Positions 1 through 12,817 of a stretch of 64,000 nucleotides of DNA are shown piece after piece (the stretch's first letter is position 1; each line of letters starts with the position of its first letter). The notes beneath the pieces were generated by a model. That model was not told the origin of the DNA and ran no database searches. It saw nothing but the letters and a program-made list of their open reading frames with translations. Source of the DNA: Mauremys mutica. Its lineage: Eukaryota; Chordata; Testudines; Geoemydidae. The stretch is taken from contig NC_059075.1 of NCBI RefSeq assembly GCF_020497125.1, positions 33,392,003-33,456,002 on the forward strand, read 5' to 3'. The translations under genes and the position numbers were made by a program.

Positions 1-1075
1 GCAGATAGGAAAGACAAATGATATGCTTTTCTGGCAGTGCCACCAATAATCAGATGACTTAAATGTGCATTTGATCAAACTCCATCTGATGGAGTCTGTC
101 AGGCCTTCCCTGTCCCCCTGCAGGAGTTATCACTCTGAATACCTCCTTGCTCAGGCTGGGCTATCAACAAGGCACACTCCTCCAGAGGTTTGCAGGGCTA
201 AGAGGGGACACTGACCAATCAAGAGTCAGCAGGCCAGTTAAGTAGGCTTGTTTGCTAATACTCATGGTCAGAACTTGGTGAGACTGGAACAGATGAGATT
301 TTCAGTGCTAGCCCAGAACCCCAGTGCCAGGTCAGGTTCTTGCCTTCTAGCACTGCAACTAAATGCTTGCCTTTGAGGTTTCATTTGTTTATTTAAAGGT
401 GCAGACAGATTCTGAATTTGCTATTATTTAACTCCAAGCTTATGGCACTGGCCGCTCTGTTCTAACCACGTGGCCCTAACTTGTGGACTGAGGAAAGGGA
501 CACCTGCAATACTACATTTGACCCCGCAGGCGGCAATATGGGGCAGCCCCTACCTGTGACACTCTGATACTGAGATCTTTGTGCTTTTATGATACCTCAT
601 GGAAATGAGAATGCACGTGAGTGAATTGATTAGTGCTCATTTGCAGTAAGACAGAAGTGAATCTAATAATATGGGGAAGGATCTAATGACATGAACAGTT
701 GCAAATGTAACATTAGTCTTCATCAGTGTGTTTCAGAATCTCAGGCACGTATCACCAGTTCACCAAGATCTGTAGTATGTATATGTCTACATTTGAGTGT
801 AATTCACTTTCTTTGTTATGATCTCTCAATGATCTAAGATCCATTTATATGAAAGGGGCTTTCTGCTTCTGAACCACCACTGAAGTTAATATCTGTTGGG
901 TCATTCTCACTGTTGGCTCCAGAATTTAAACTTTACATATCTGGTAACAAGACATTGTCAGTGGAGGACCCATGCCTCTGGAATTTGCTCCCAAAAGTAA
1001 ATATGACGCACTGGGTCCAATATTCAAAGGTGAATAAACTTGTATCTACAAAAAACTGCTTTTGTGCATACATAT
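1..1075. other. intron, no feature recognised
   Basis: Intronic sequence upstream of exon a. It is moderately AT-rich, with no coding signature or terminal repeats that I can identify. Confidence 0.4.
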
Positions 1076-1125
1076 TATAGAATCAGAGAAATGTGGGCTG
1101 GAAGGGACCACAAGAGGTCATCAGT
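1076..1125 (-). mobile_element. CR1 LINE 3' end fragment
   Basis: Contains AGAATCAGAGAAATGTGGGC followed by TGGAAGGGACCACAAGAGGT, the reverse complement of the conserved CR1 3' end of birds and turtles (…CTTGAGGTCCCTTCCA…). Too short to show coding sequence. Confidence 0.6.
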
Positions 1126-1126
1126 A

Positions 1127-1250
1127 GGGGAAGCTAAGGTACAGACACATCTTGCCCAGGTTCACTTAGCAGGTCATTCACAGAGCCAAGAATGGAATCC
1201 AGGTCTTCCAGTCAAGTGCCCTGTCCACTGGACCACACTGCCTGTGAAGT
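1127..1250 (+). repeat. MIR/CORE-SINE-like fragment
   Basis: Carries CCAGGTTCACTTAGCAGGTC, AGAGCCAAGAATGGAATCCA, GGTCTTCCAGTCAAGTGCCC and a CCACTGGACCA end. This is the tRNA-related and core arrangement of MIR-type SINEs. A related but more diverged copy lies at 38895-38995. Confidence 0.5.
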
Positions 1251-1452
1251 GAGTTTAATACGTGAAGCCTAGCTATCAAAAAGGAATAAAAAAGCAAGCA
1301 GTCCAAATTTGAAAGTACTGTTGTATTAAGAGAATTGATGATAATTTCAGATGATCTTATCATGGTTTAGTAGTTCATGTTGTAGTAAATATCAGCAGTC
1401 AGGCATAAGCTAGAAGTGTTGCAGTATTTTTCTGAACCATATACTATTTTAA

Positions 1453-1614
<162 letters not shown>

Positions 1615-1617
1615 TAA

Positions 1618-1759
1618 TGGCACAGGGCCAAATCCTGAAATATTTCCCAAGGGTTTACTTGGTCCTTTCTCAACAAAAGCACTGAAGTCAATGGGAGTTT
1701 TACCTGAGTAAGGACTGAATAGAAATTGAGCAAGGATGTTAGGATTTGGCCCATTGCCA
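1618..1759. mobile_element. MITE with 19-bp inverted termini
   Basis: A 142-bp unit bounded by TGGCACAGGGCCAAATCCT on the left and its near inverse on the right (17 of 19 positions, 12 perfect in a row). There is no coding capacity, and the superfamily is not clear from the termini. It sits 18 bp downstream of the exon a donor. Confidence 0.55.
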
Positions 1760-1945
1760 GTAGCTGACATTCAAAGACAACAGAAAGCTCAGTGGCTAGA
1801 TGTATTCACAACACTTCATATCATGCTGTATTGTTTGTAATTTAAAAACAAATTGTATGCCCAGTTGGCTACAGTCATTGCAAATATCTGCAGTATGTCA
1901 ATGTGCCATTCTGAAACTGAGCTGATCTATAGGTTTATTTCTTAG

Positions 1946-3179
<1,234 letters not shown>

Positions 3180-4385
3180 AAGGGAATTAATCAAAGAAGT
3201 CAACTGGACTGAACAGCTCAAGGACTCAAATGTGTAGGAGGCATGACATTTCTTCAAATCAGTTATTCAAAAATTATCTGATATTGGCATCCCCAGCAAA
3301 GGAAAAAACTTGTAAGGAAAGTTGTGAACCAAGTTACATGAATAACCACGTCAAAAAGGTTATTAAAAGTAAACAGAGACCCTACAGGAAATGGAAAAAG
3401 AGGTTAATCAGCAAAGAAAGCTACATTGTGGAGGTTAGAAAATGTCAGTGAAATTTACTACAAGTCAAACTGAATTAGCTCTTGCCAAGGAAGTTAAAAT
3501 AAATATTAAGGTTTTTTTAGTTATATAAATAAAAAGAGAATAATGAAGGTTGTGGTTGGGCTGCTATGCTGTGTGGATGTGAAGGAGTTTAAAGATAATC
3601 TAGGTATAGCCCCAAAACTAAATGAATACTTGACCTCAGTTATCAATAAAGATGCTAACATGGAACATGCGCATGAAGGCAATACGGCTGAAGGAAATGA
3701 GTGCTAGAAATGGAAATCACCACATCTAAGGTGGAAGGAAAATTTAGACCTTAATGTGCTCAAATCAGGGGAATTGGATAACTTTCATCATGGAATACAG
3801 AAAGCACTGGCACATGGGTTTGCTAGTTTGGTAGCAAGGATGTTTAATAATTCTTTATTTACGAGTAGTACCATTTGACTGGAGAATAACTAATGTGATA
3901 TCTATATTTAAGAAAGGGAAAAGAAGTGATCCAGAAAATTACAATTCTGGTTATCTTATCTCAGTAGTATGCAAGGCTTTAGAACAAATTATTCAGGAAA
4001 GAATAATTAAATGAATGGTAAAGGGGATGTAATGTAACATGGATATATCAAAGGTAGATTATGCCAGACTACCTGATTTCCATTCTTGAAAAAATAACTG
4101 ATTTCTTAGATAAGGGAAATGCAGTAGGTCTAATATAGTTGGACTTCGGTCAAGAATATGACACAGTACCACAAAGGAAATTATTTGTTAAATTAGAGAA
4201 GATGGGGATTGGTACTAGAACTGTAAGGTGGATAAGGAACTGGCTAACAGGGAAAGGGCAGTGGGTTGTGCTGAAAGGTGTGGTATCAGACTGGAGAGAG
4301 GTTACTAGTGGAATCCCTCAGGGATTGGTTTTGGGACCAGTCTTATTCAATTGTTTGTTAATAACCTTTGGACAAGGCATTTATT
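3180..4385 (+). mobile_element. CR1-like LINE fragment (reverse transcriptase)
   Basis: Degenerate non-LTR retrotransposon. Around 3340-3450 a frame reads RPYRKWKKRLISKESYIVEV, resembling the domain upstream of the reverse transcriptase. Around 3900-3990 the text resembles the 'IFKKGKRSDPENY...' segment and 4139-4350 gives DFGQEYDTVPQRKL, VRWIRNWLTGKGQWV and TSGIPQGLVLGPVLFN. These are the conserved RT blocks of the CR1/Jockey group; the PQG..LGP..F box is unmistakable. Several stops and frame changes show it is dead, and the 3' part after the palm domain is missing. It lies in the sense direction of the host gene. The family within the CR1/L2/L3 group is uncertain. Confidence 0.75.
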
Positions 4386-5028
4386 GATATTGCCCATATT
4401 TGAGTATCAATATGTAACTTGAACCTGGTATTCACAAATTTGGGATCACGTTGGCTCTTCAGCTTGTTCTAGATGCCAAGATATAAGCAATCAGTTTTTG
4501 TAAATATCCATTTTATGAGGAGGTTATTTTTTTCTTTTGCAAGTGACTGTCACCACAACCCATACCATTGTCACCTCCATATAGCCTCATTTATGTATGT
4601 TATACTTAAAGCATTACTTGAAGACGATTCGGAAACTTCAGCTAATTTAGAGTGCAGCTGTTCATTTATTTTGTGGTGCTTTGTTTATGGTACATATTGT
4701 ACCTATACTCCAGTCTGTATGGCTGCTTTTCTTTAGTGGTCCCAAGGAGTCTCTCAGAATCCAGATCCAACTCATCCTTCTCTAGGTCACTGGGTTCTGG
4801 AGTTTCATTTTGCTGATCCTCCTGCTTGATTCCTTTGGTTTCATCTAGTCACTTTTGGACCATGTTATCATTCATCAACTGTAAACCATTCATTGGAGTT
4901 GTTTATATCAGAGTCTGACAAATAGAAGGAGACTGTGCTCTGGGTAGGATTGTTCCATTACTGAGTCTGATTCACCAAATACTGGTTCAAATTTCCAACC
5001 ATCTCTAAACTGTTTTGCACTAGGACAC
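4386..5028. other. intron, no feature recognised
   Basis: Between the LINE remnant and the solo LTR. Some of it may be LINE 3' sequence too diverged to recognise. Confidence 0.35.
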
Positions 5029-5948
5029 TGTAGCGAGGCAGAGCGGCCTCCCTCTGACTCTGACAGGGAGGACTCCCTACCCCGGGGTGGGCAGAGCCAG
5101 GCTGAACAAGTATAAGAGGCAGAGCCTCCAGCTCAGTTGAGGGGGAGCCAGGGAAGGAGTCAGATGTTGCTGCCTTGTTGCTGGCCCCTGAACCAGTGAC
5201 TGAGCTCTATCAACCCTTACTTCTGAAGTAATACCAGGAAGAGCTGCTGCCAGGCAAATACCCTGAGGAGCTGCTGGAACTGCCGGTGGCAGAGTATCCC
5301 AAGGAGCCTGCGGTCCCATGAGTGATTAAGCCCTAAAAACAAGTATGAGTAGGAAGTAGCCCAGGGAAACCAGACATTAGTCTGGTTGTGTTGCTGAAAC
5401 CATGGTCAGCATGTTTTGGCAGGATCCCTGCTGACCCAGTGGCGGGATTTCCCGCCACTGTTAGGGCCCTGGGCCCTAGGGTGAGCCCAGGTCCTCTTAC
5501 TCCACTGCTGCCAACCCTACCCTGGGTTGGCAGCCCACCCACCATAGGCCGAATGGCCTGCAGTTGTTTGCTGTCTGCCCAGCCAAGGAGCTGAGCCATA
5601 GATTTCTTTTTCTCAGCCCTCTGAGAGGGTTTGAGCCTGACTGTGTACTATTGCTCTGCGCTGCTTAGAAGGCGGAGCCTGACCTGCTTGCTGCCTGCTC
5701 CAGCCAGACTGTTATTGCTCTGCCTGGCCCAGAGGGCCTGAGCCTGATTGTGGTGGTTGTCTGCCCCAGCCAGGGGGCTGGGCTAAAGGCTGCCAATTGT
5801 CCTGTCATGAGGAGCCAGCACCCTAGACTCTTTACTGACTTACTTTGCTTAATCCCCTGTTGATCAGCTCTCAGCTGCTAAGTGGCGTAGCGAGTTCAAG
5901 TGGTCTCCCTCTGACGCTGACAGGGAGGGACCACTCCAAGCCACTACA
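5029..5948 (+). mobile_element. solo LTR with 5-bp target duplication
   Basis: A 920-bp unit beginning TGTAGCG and ending CCACTACA (TG...CA with TGTAG/CTACA inverted ends), flanked on both sides by the perfect 5-bp duplication GACAC (5024-5028 and 5949-5953). Its ends share an internal motif: CTCCCTCTGACTCTGACAGG near the start and CTCCCTCTGACGCTGACAGG near the end. No internal retroelement sequence remains, so this is what LTR-LTR recombination leaves. From the ends I judge it Ty3/Gypsy- or ERV-type; the strand assignment is tentative. Confidence 0.82.
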
Positions 5949-5953
5949 GACAC

Positions 5954-6739
5954 TTTTTATTAATAGCTTACGTTTTATATATCTTTTAGCTATAATTTTT
6001 TTTTCCAATACATCCTTTTTCATACATTCCTGGGCCTTTTATGGTGGCTTCAGTAACTTGGGGGGACCAAATAATGTTGTTTTTTATCTGCTTTCTTCTA
6101 TCTTTAAACAGAAAGTAAAGTGAGGAGCAAGCCCTGGAGTCAGGGAGATAAGGGTCTGTTGTGGGTTGTTCATGCATTGTTCAATGGGCACAGAAGTTTC
6201 CACAGCTGGGCAGTGCTGACAGCACATCTCCACAGCATGAACATGTAGAGTCAGTATTCTCCAAGAACTATAGTGACTGCTGTTAAATAACCTTTCCTTG
6301 TTGGATCTACAGAAGATGTAAAATTGTTCACGAAGTTATATAAGTGTTTGTTTTTCACAAGTATTTGAGAGCAACGGATGCTCAAAACATAAATCAATAT
6401 GTTGCTCTGAGTTGTATATTTAAGTCTGCTTTACAAAAGAGCTTTACATATTTTCTGAATGTGCCTCTCCTGCTGAAATAGTCACTTTACAATGAGGCAG
6501 GTAGCCTCACTCTGTGTTATCTGTAATGAGTGTCAGTGGTTTAAATAAGACAGATTGCCTTCTGATGCTATAGTATACCAACTTAAATCATAATTACAGA
6601 TAACTGTCATGGGAGTAAGCATGGAGATATTTAATGGAGAAGCTAACTTTTGGGAGACGAATGCTGGTGGATCACTATTGGTAACTAGATCAGATAGCTA
6701 CAATGGGATTAAGTTATGAATGTCCTTAAAGTTTAAAAC
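5954..6739. other. intron, no feature recognised
   Basis: No terminal repeats or coding similarity seen. Confidence 0.35.
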
Positions 6740-7450
6740 AAGAGGCTTGTGTTTGATGTGGAGCTGAATGAGTAGCCAGTGGAGGAAACTTAAAGAGCAG
6801 GTTGATTTGGTCAGAGTGACAAACCTCAAAGATTATTTCAGCAGCAGCATTCTAAATAGATTGGAGGAGTGAAGAAAAGTTGTAATAGAGAAGGCATGAA
6901 ATGTTGATAAAAGGATGTGAGTTTTCAGTTTATAGTCAGAGAAAAGGCTTGATTTCAGAGATTCTGTCTAAGAAAAAGAGGCAAGATTTATAAATGGCTT
7001 GAATGTGTGTGTGCAATGAGAAGATCAAGTGAAAAATGACACCTAGGTTGTGGGCCTGAAAGACTGGGGTGGTGATAGTGTTGACATGGTGATAGAGAGT
7101 GGGAGCAGAAGGAAGGACTTGTGAGGAAAGGTCAAGTGCTCAGTTTTTGTTACGTTGAGCTTAAGATGCCGAGTGGACATCCACAAAGAGATGTCAGAAA
7201 GACAGACCAAGATACTACATTGGATGAAGGAGGATAACTTATCAATAGAGGGGTAGATTTGTGAATCATCAGCATAATGATGGTAGTAAAAGCCATGCTT
7301 GTGCACATTGATGTCTATGGCATACTTACCGAGCTAGATAAAGAGCAATGGAGCCAGCCTAAGGAAAGGAGTCAAAGTGGGTTTCTGGAATGAGAAAGTG
7401 AAGAGGGGAGGCATCCTTGAATAGATGTCAGGAGGAATTCCTCTGGGAGG
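6740..7450 (-). mobile_element. L2-like LINE remnant
   Basis: On the minus strand, 7306-7043 reads HKHGFYYHHYADDSQIYPS and later CLSDISLWMSTRHLKLNVTKTE. These match the YADD catalytic box and the W(M)..HLKLN..KTE block of L2/CR1 reverse transcriptases. Flanking minus-strand text near 7330-7400 resembles the preceding PQGSxLGPLLF block. It is broken, antisense to the host gene, and its boundaries are approximate. Confidence 0.6.
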
Positions 7451-7764
7451 AGCCAGCCATCAGATTGGTGATGGCAAAATGATCTTTGACATTGGGAAGG
7501 ATCCAGACAGTAGATGTTTTGGGGTTCTGATGGCATGATGAATCCTTCTTGTCATTTTTTTGGTATGTACTTACAGTAAAGATATTTTTATTTCTGATCA
7601 TGACACTGATATACTGTCTGCAGTCATCATATTATCTTGTTCTGCGATCCTCTTAGATTTCACAGACTAAGTAAGTTTTGGCTCACTACTTGAATGATAT
7701 AGACTCCAAAAAACTCCTCGATACTGCAAGAAGTAACGCAGGTACTGCAACTCCTCAGTACTGC

Positions 7765-7892
7765 ATGAATCAGTAGGTGGCACTTTGGTTGACTACTGGC
7801 TCAAAACAATACTCCAGCATTGTGGTAATGGAGCCCATAATGGAGTATTGTTTTGACCCAGAAGTCAACCAAAGTGCCAGCTACTGAATTAT
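7765..7892. mobile_element. palindromic MITE (hairpin)
   Basis: Two arms of about 50 bases fold on each other. The left arm contains CAGTAGGTGGCACTTTGGTT and GGCTCAAAACAATACTCCA; the right arm carries the inverse with a few mismatches, around a loop of about 24 bases. There is no coding sequence. Such long imperfect palindromes are typical of non-autonomous DNA elements. Confidence 0.6.
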
Positions 7893-7939
7893 GAGCTACA
7901 CTGAAAACCAAAAACTAGCGCTAAATGAAAAGCAGAATT

Positions 7940-8520
7940 TCTGTCCTGTGAGAAATTCAAATTTTTCAATATTTGTTTTTATGTCAAATCAGGACAAAAA
8001 TTTGAAATATCCAAATCTTTGAAAGAAAAGTTCCAAAGATTTAGATTTTGAGATGGTAAAAATGATTTGTTTTGATATGTTCATTGAAACTAAATGCCTT
8101 ATTTTGAGTCTTTTGGACAACTGCATCTGCCTGTGCTGCTGCATTTCCTTCTGGGAGTTGTATTTTGGGTGCCTCATGCTTTCATTTTTCCTTATCAACT
8201 AGACTACATCTCCCACGGTGCAGCCACAGTCAGATGGCTCCCAGGATGCACCACACAGTTGGGTCAAAAGAGAAACTATGGTGCCTCAAGAGAGATGAAG
8301 TCCAGCCCCAAACCCTAGCCTTTAAGAGAGAATGAGGCATGAAGCACTGCAGTACCACAGGAAGGTGCAGTTGAACACTAAACTGACTCAAAACAAAATG
8401 TTTTAGCTCAGTTCAACGAACTGAAATGTTTTGATCTGGGTTGAACCAACCTGAAATAAAATGCATTTTGCATTGAAAAATCATTTTGACTGAAAATTCC
8501 TGACCAAATTCACCCAAGGA
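7940..8520. mobile_element. long fold-back element
   Basis: AT-rich outer arms are partly inverse to each other: TTGATATGTTCATTGAAAC and TTATTTTGAGTC at 8071-8110 against GACTCAAAACAAAATG and GAACTGAAATGTTTTGAT at 8386-8440. Inside, CTGGGAGTTGTA near 8152 opposes ACTACATCTCCCA near 8202, giving a second inverted pair. This nested inverted layout fits a non-autonomous DNA transposon. Boundaries are approximate. Confidence 0.42.
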
Positions 8521-8873
8521 TCTTGGCCACTTGTGATGTAGAAAGAAAATGTTAAGCCTGGTATTCCAGACAAATTCCAACCTGTACAATTGTATGCAGT
8601 CTAACTAAATTCCCCCTGCAGTTTCATTTGGAAAAAAATATTAGTCTTCCTGTTTTAAACTTCTTATAAAGCATTACTGTTAATAAACGTTCTCTTTCAA
8701 GTTAGGGGTAGGTGTAATGATCTTTGCGTATTAATTGAAGTTTGTAAAGTGGTATTCTTTGGGAATAGAGATGTGAATCATTTTAATACTCCTATGTAGT
8801 ACTTGGTATATTATTTGTAAGGTGTTACCTAATTTAAGAATTAAATGTGTCCTGATTGTTTTCCTATCGTTAA

Positions 8874-9212
<339 letters not shown>

Positions 9213-9650
9213 TGAATTTTTGAAATTGTGTTGGGGACAGAGAGAGGTCTAAAACTTGAGAACCTCAGCTTTTCTCTAGGGCTGCCAAGCGATTAAAAAA
9301 ATTAATCACGATTAATCATGCAATTAAAAAAATTAATCACGATTAATCGCACTGTTAAACAATAATAGAATACCATTTATTTAAATATTTTTGGATGTTT
9401 TCTACATTTTAAAATATATTGATTTCAATTACAAGTGTACAGTGCTCACTTTATATTTATTTTTATTACAAATATTTGCACTGTAAAAAGCAAAAGAAAT
9501 AGTGTTTTTTCAATTCACCTAATACAAGTACTGTAGTGCAGTCTCTTTATAATGAAAGTTGAACTTGCAAATGTAGAATTATATACAAAAAATAACTGAA
9601 TTCAAAAATAAAACAATGTAAAACTTTAGAATCTACAAGTCCACTCAGTC

Positions 9651-10127
9651 CTACTTCACCCACTCAGACAAACAAGTTTGGTTACAATTTGCACGAGATA
9701 ATGCTCTCCACGTCTTGTTTACAATGTCACCTGAAAGTGAGAACAGGCATTCGCATGGCAATGTTGTAGCCGGCATTGCAAGATATTGATGTGCCAGATG
9801 CGCTAAAGATTCATATGTCCCTTCATGCTTCAACCATCATTCGAGAAGACATGCGTCCATGCTGATGGGTTCTCCTTGATAACGATCCAAAGCAGAGCAG
9901 GCCGATGCATGTTCATTTTCATCATCTGAGTCAGATGTCACCAGCCGAAGGTTGATTTTCTTTTTTGGTGGTTCGGGTTCTGTAGTTTCCGCATTGGAGT
10001 GTTGCTCTTTTAAGACTTCTGAAAGCATGCTCCGCTCCTCGTCTCTCTCAGATTTGGGAAGGCACTTCAGATTCTTAAACCTTGGGTCAAGTGCTGTATC
10101 TGTCCTTAGAAATCTCACATTTGACAA
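9651..10127 (-). pseudogene. hAT transposase C-terminal fragment
   Basis: Reads TALDPRFKNLKCL, a conserved hAT RNase-H-fold segment, then an acidic linker (TSDSDDENEHAS). After one in-frame TGA stop at 9837-9839 it continues with YLAMPATTLPCECLFSLSGD, the hAT C-terminal dimerisation block. About 158 codons of a protein normally near 600. The N-terminal zinc finger and the first catalytic Asp are absent, so it cannot be active. Confidence 0.72.
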
Positions 10128-10220
10128 AACGCAAAGAAGGTACCAGTCTGCTGTGAAAGTGTTCTTAAAATTACAATTTGCTGAGTCATCATCCGAGACT
10201 GCTATAACATGAAATATATA

Positions 10221-10372
10221 AAAACAAGAAGTCTGGTAGCACCTTAAAGACCAACAGATTTATTTGGGCATAAGCTTTTGTGGGTAAAAAATCTACTTTC
10301 TGTTAGTCTTTAAGGTTCCACCGGATTAGTTGTTGTTTTTGTGGCTATAGACTAACATGGCTACCCAGCAAT
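10221..10372. mobile_element. Penelope-like element end, inverted pair, with 14-bp TSD
   Basis: Holds one piece in minus sense (CACCTTAAAGACCAACAGAT then GGGCATAAGCTTTTGTGGGT) joined to one in plus sense (TGTTAGTCTTTAAGGTTCCA then TTTGTGGCTATAGACTAACA). Both match the 3' tail of the Penelope element at 33157-34790. The insertion is flanked by a perfect 14-bp duplication ACATGAAATATATA (10207-10220 and 10373-10386). Confidence 0.72.
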
Positions 10373-10469
10373 ACATGAAATATATAGCAGAATTTGGGTA
10401 AAACAGAGTAGAAGACATACAGTTCTCCCCCAAGGAGTTCAGTCACAAACTTAATGCATTATTTTTTTA

Positions 10470-10703
10470 ATGAGCATCATTGGCATGGAAGCGTGTTCTC
10501 TGGAATGGTGGCCGAAGTATGAAGGGGCATATGAATGTTTAGCATATCTGGCACGTAAATACCTTGCAAAGCCGGCTACAAAAGTGCCATGTGAATGCCT
10601 GTTCTCACTGTTAGGTGACATTGTAAATAAGAAGCTGGCAGCATTATCTCCCAGCAATGTAAACAAACTTGTTTATCTTAGCAAATGGCTGAACAAGAAA
10701 TAG
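10470..10703 (+). pseudogene. hAT transposase C-terminal fragment, second copy
   Basis: An open frame of 77 codons with YLAKPATKVPCECLFSLLGD followed by IVNKKLAALSPSNVNKL, the same dimerisation block as the minus-strand copy at 9651 but from a slightly different lineage (KVPCEC against TLPCEC). It ends naturally at TAG and is followed by the 3' non-coding region and terminal repeat. It lacks all catalytic residues. Confidence 0.7.
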
Positions 10704-11115
10704 GACTGAGTGGACGTGTAGGCTCTAACGTTTTACACTGTTTTGTTTTTGAGTGCAGTTATGTAACAAAAAAATCTACATTTGTAAGTTATATTTTCAC
10801 GATAAAGAGATTGCACTATAGTTCTTGTATGAGGTGAATTGAAAAATACTATTTCTTTTGTTTATCATTTTTACAGTGCAAATATTTGTAATAAAAATAG
10901 TAATATAAAATGAGCACTGTACACTTTGTATTCTGTATTGTAATTTAAATCAATATATTTTAAAATGTAGAAAAACATCCAAAAATATTTAATAAATTTC
11001 AGTTGGTATTCTATTGTTTAACAGTGCGATTATTCACTATTAATTTTTTTAATCACAGTTATTTTTTTGGTTAATCACGAGTTAACTGCAATTAATCAAC
11101 AGCCCTACTTTTTTC

Positions 11116-11878
11116 CAATTAAATATATTTGATCAAATTTGACAACTGACTGAGTTTATAACTGATTAACTCTCAAATAAGCATGAATAAATTAACATTT
11201 TTGTTTTATTTTTTTAAAATCAACATTATATTGTGTTTCAACTGTAAGATAACATATAGAAAAAAACTGAATACATATAACATTTTTTATATTGTTAAAG
11301 GTAGCTGTCAAAAACAAATGTTCTCATATTCTGGATTTCCAGTTTAGACTGTTTTATATGATAGTATGTCTGAATTCTATATGTATGCTCAAAATCGCAG
11401 TGCTGTTAGTTACAATAAGATGCTATTTTATCAATCTTGCCTCTTTTTCTTAGACAGCATCTCTGAAATGAAGCCTTTTCTCTGACTGCAAACTGAAAAC
11501 TCTCATACTTTTATCACCATTTAATACTTTTTCACAGGCATAATTTTCTGATAAACATCTTCTTTCAAAAGCTTTGTTCTCACGTCAAGAATTTATGGCT
11601 TGATTTTGAGAGAATATTTTGAGTTTTAATTAGTGAACCCAGCTAAGAAACTGTGTTGGTATAGATAAAGACAAATGATTATTAACTAGACAGCTCACCA
11701 AATTCTCAGTAAAGAATTTATACTTATATTGGTAATATTTGTAATCTGGGTAAAAAGTATGTTTGAGATTAAGCAAACAAATTGGCCTAGTTAGAGATTT
11801 TTGATTATATAGTAAACTGCTTTAAGTGATGACCAACTACAAGATGCAAAAGAATGCCTAAAATCCTTTATATTTTAG
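11116..11878. other. intron, no feature recognised
   Basis: AT-rich. From 11440 to 11520 a few words (CTTAGACAGCATCTCTGAAATGAAGCC) resemble the inverse of the L2-like text at 6940-6970, so a short LINE piece is possible. Confidence 0.3.
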
Positions 11879-11992
<114 letters not shown>

Positions 11993-12817
11993 TAAATAGA
12001 TATATATACGTATTTCATGTTTTTTTTTAACGTACAGTGCTAGTCAATTTTAATTTGTAAGTGTGATCTCCTCTTTCAGCTTAGATATGGACCACATTCA
12101 AGTTTTGCAATTGAAAATGCTTTCTAGTGATCATCCTGAAATGACAAATATTCTCTAATAGTAAATATTCTCTGTAAAAAGCTACTGTTGAATTTCACAC
12201 ATCTGGAACAAGATCAAAGAGCATGATATCCAAATCAAAAGAACGGGAATGAATCACTTTAATAATAACTAGTCCTTTCCTTGTCACAGGCAGTGCCACA
12301 GATCCTAAGCCTTATCTACACTACCAAGTTTTGTTGATAAAAGTGATGTCAACACTTAAAAATCGGCATAATAAAAATCGGAATGTCATGTTCACACTCG
12401 CTCTCTTTGTCAGCAGAGCATATCCACAGTAAGGGCACTATCATCGACAGTGTGAGCAATGCACTGTGGGTACCTATCCCACAGTTCAGTTCGACACCTT
12501 CTGTCGCTAGGTGTTGTGGGAAGGCAGAGCAGATCGCGGCACATCGTTGGATCAGGCTCAATGTCCCATAATGCATCGCTTTCAGTCCCAGGACTCCATG
12601 GGCTTCCAGCTTTCTTTCATGGCATTTTTCAATGGCCCTTCTTTGCTGTGCACCCCAGCATCTTTGTGAGAAGGATGGATCTTGCACTGCTATCCTATGC
12701 TCTGATACTGTCATGAAGACATCGTGGATGGCAATGCAGTTAATCGCGAAGTTCCTAAGTGAAGAAGACCCCCAGTCGCCTGACATGCTGTAGGATATGG
12801 ATAGGAGCAACTTTTGA

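Larger units (their letters stand above)
9277..11107. mobile_element. hAT element with two 3' ends
   Basis: A 1831-bp element with termini TAGGGCTG and CAGCCCTA, flanked by CTTTTCTC (9269-9276) and CTTTTTTC (11108-11115), an 8-bp duplication with one mismatch as expected for hAT. The first 500 and last 650 bases are inverse copies of the same 3' region: ATTAATC arrays, ATATTTTTGGATGTTTTCTA, and ACAGTGCTCACTTTATA in opposite sense. The transposase C-terminus is encoded outward on both sides (minus at 9651-10127, plus at 10470-10703). No 5' end of the transposon is present. A Penelope fragment is inserted at 10221-10372. Confidence 0.8.
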
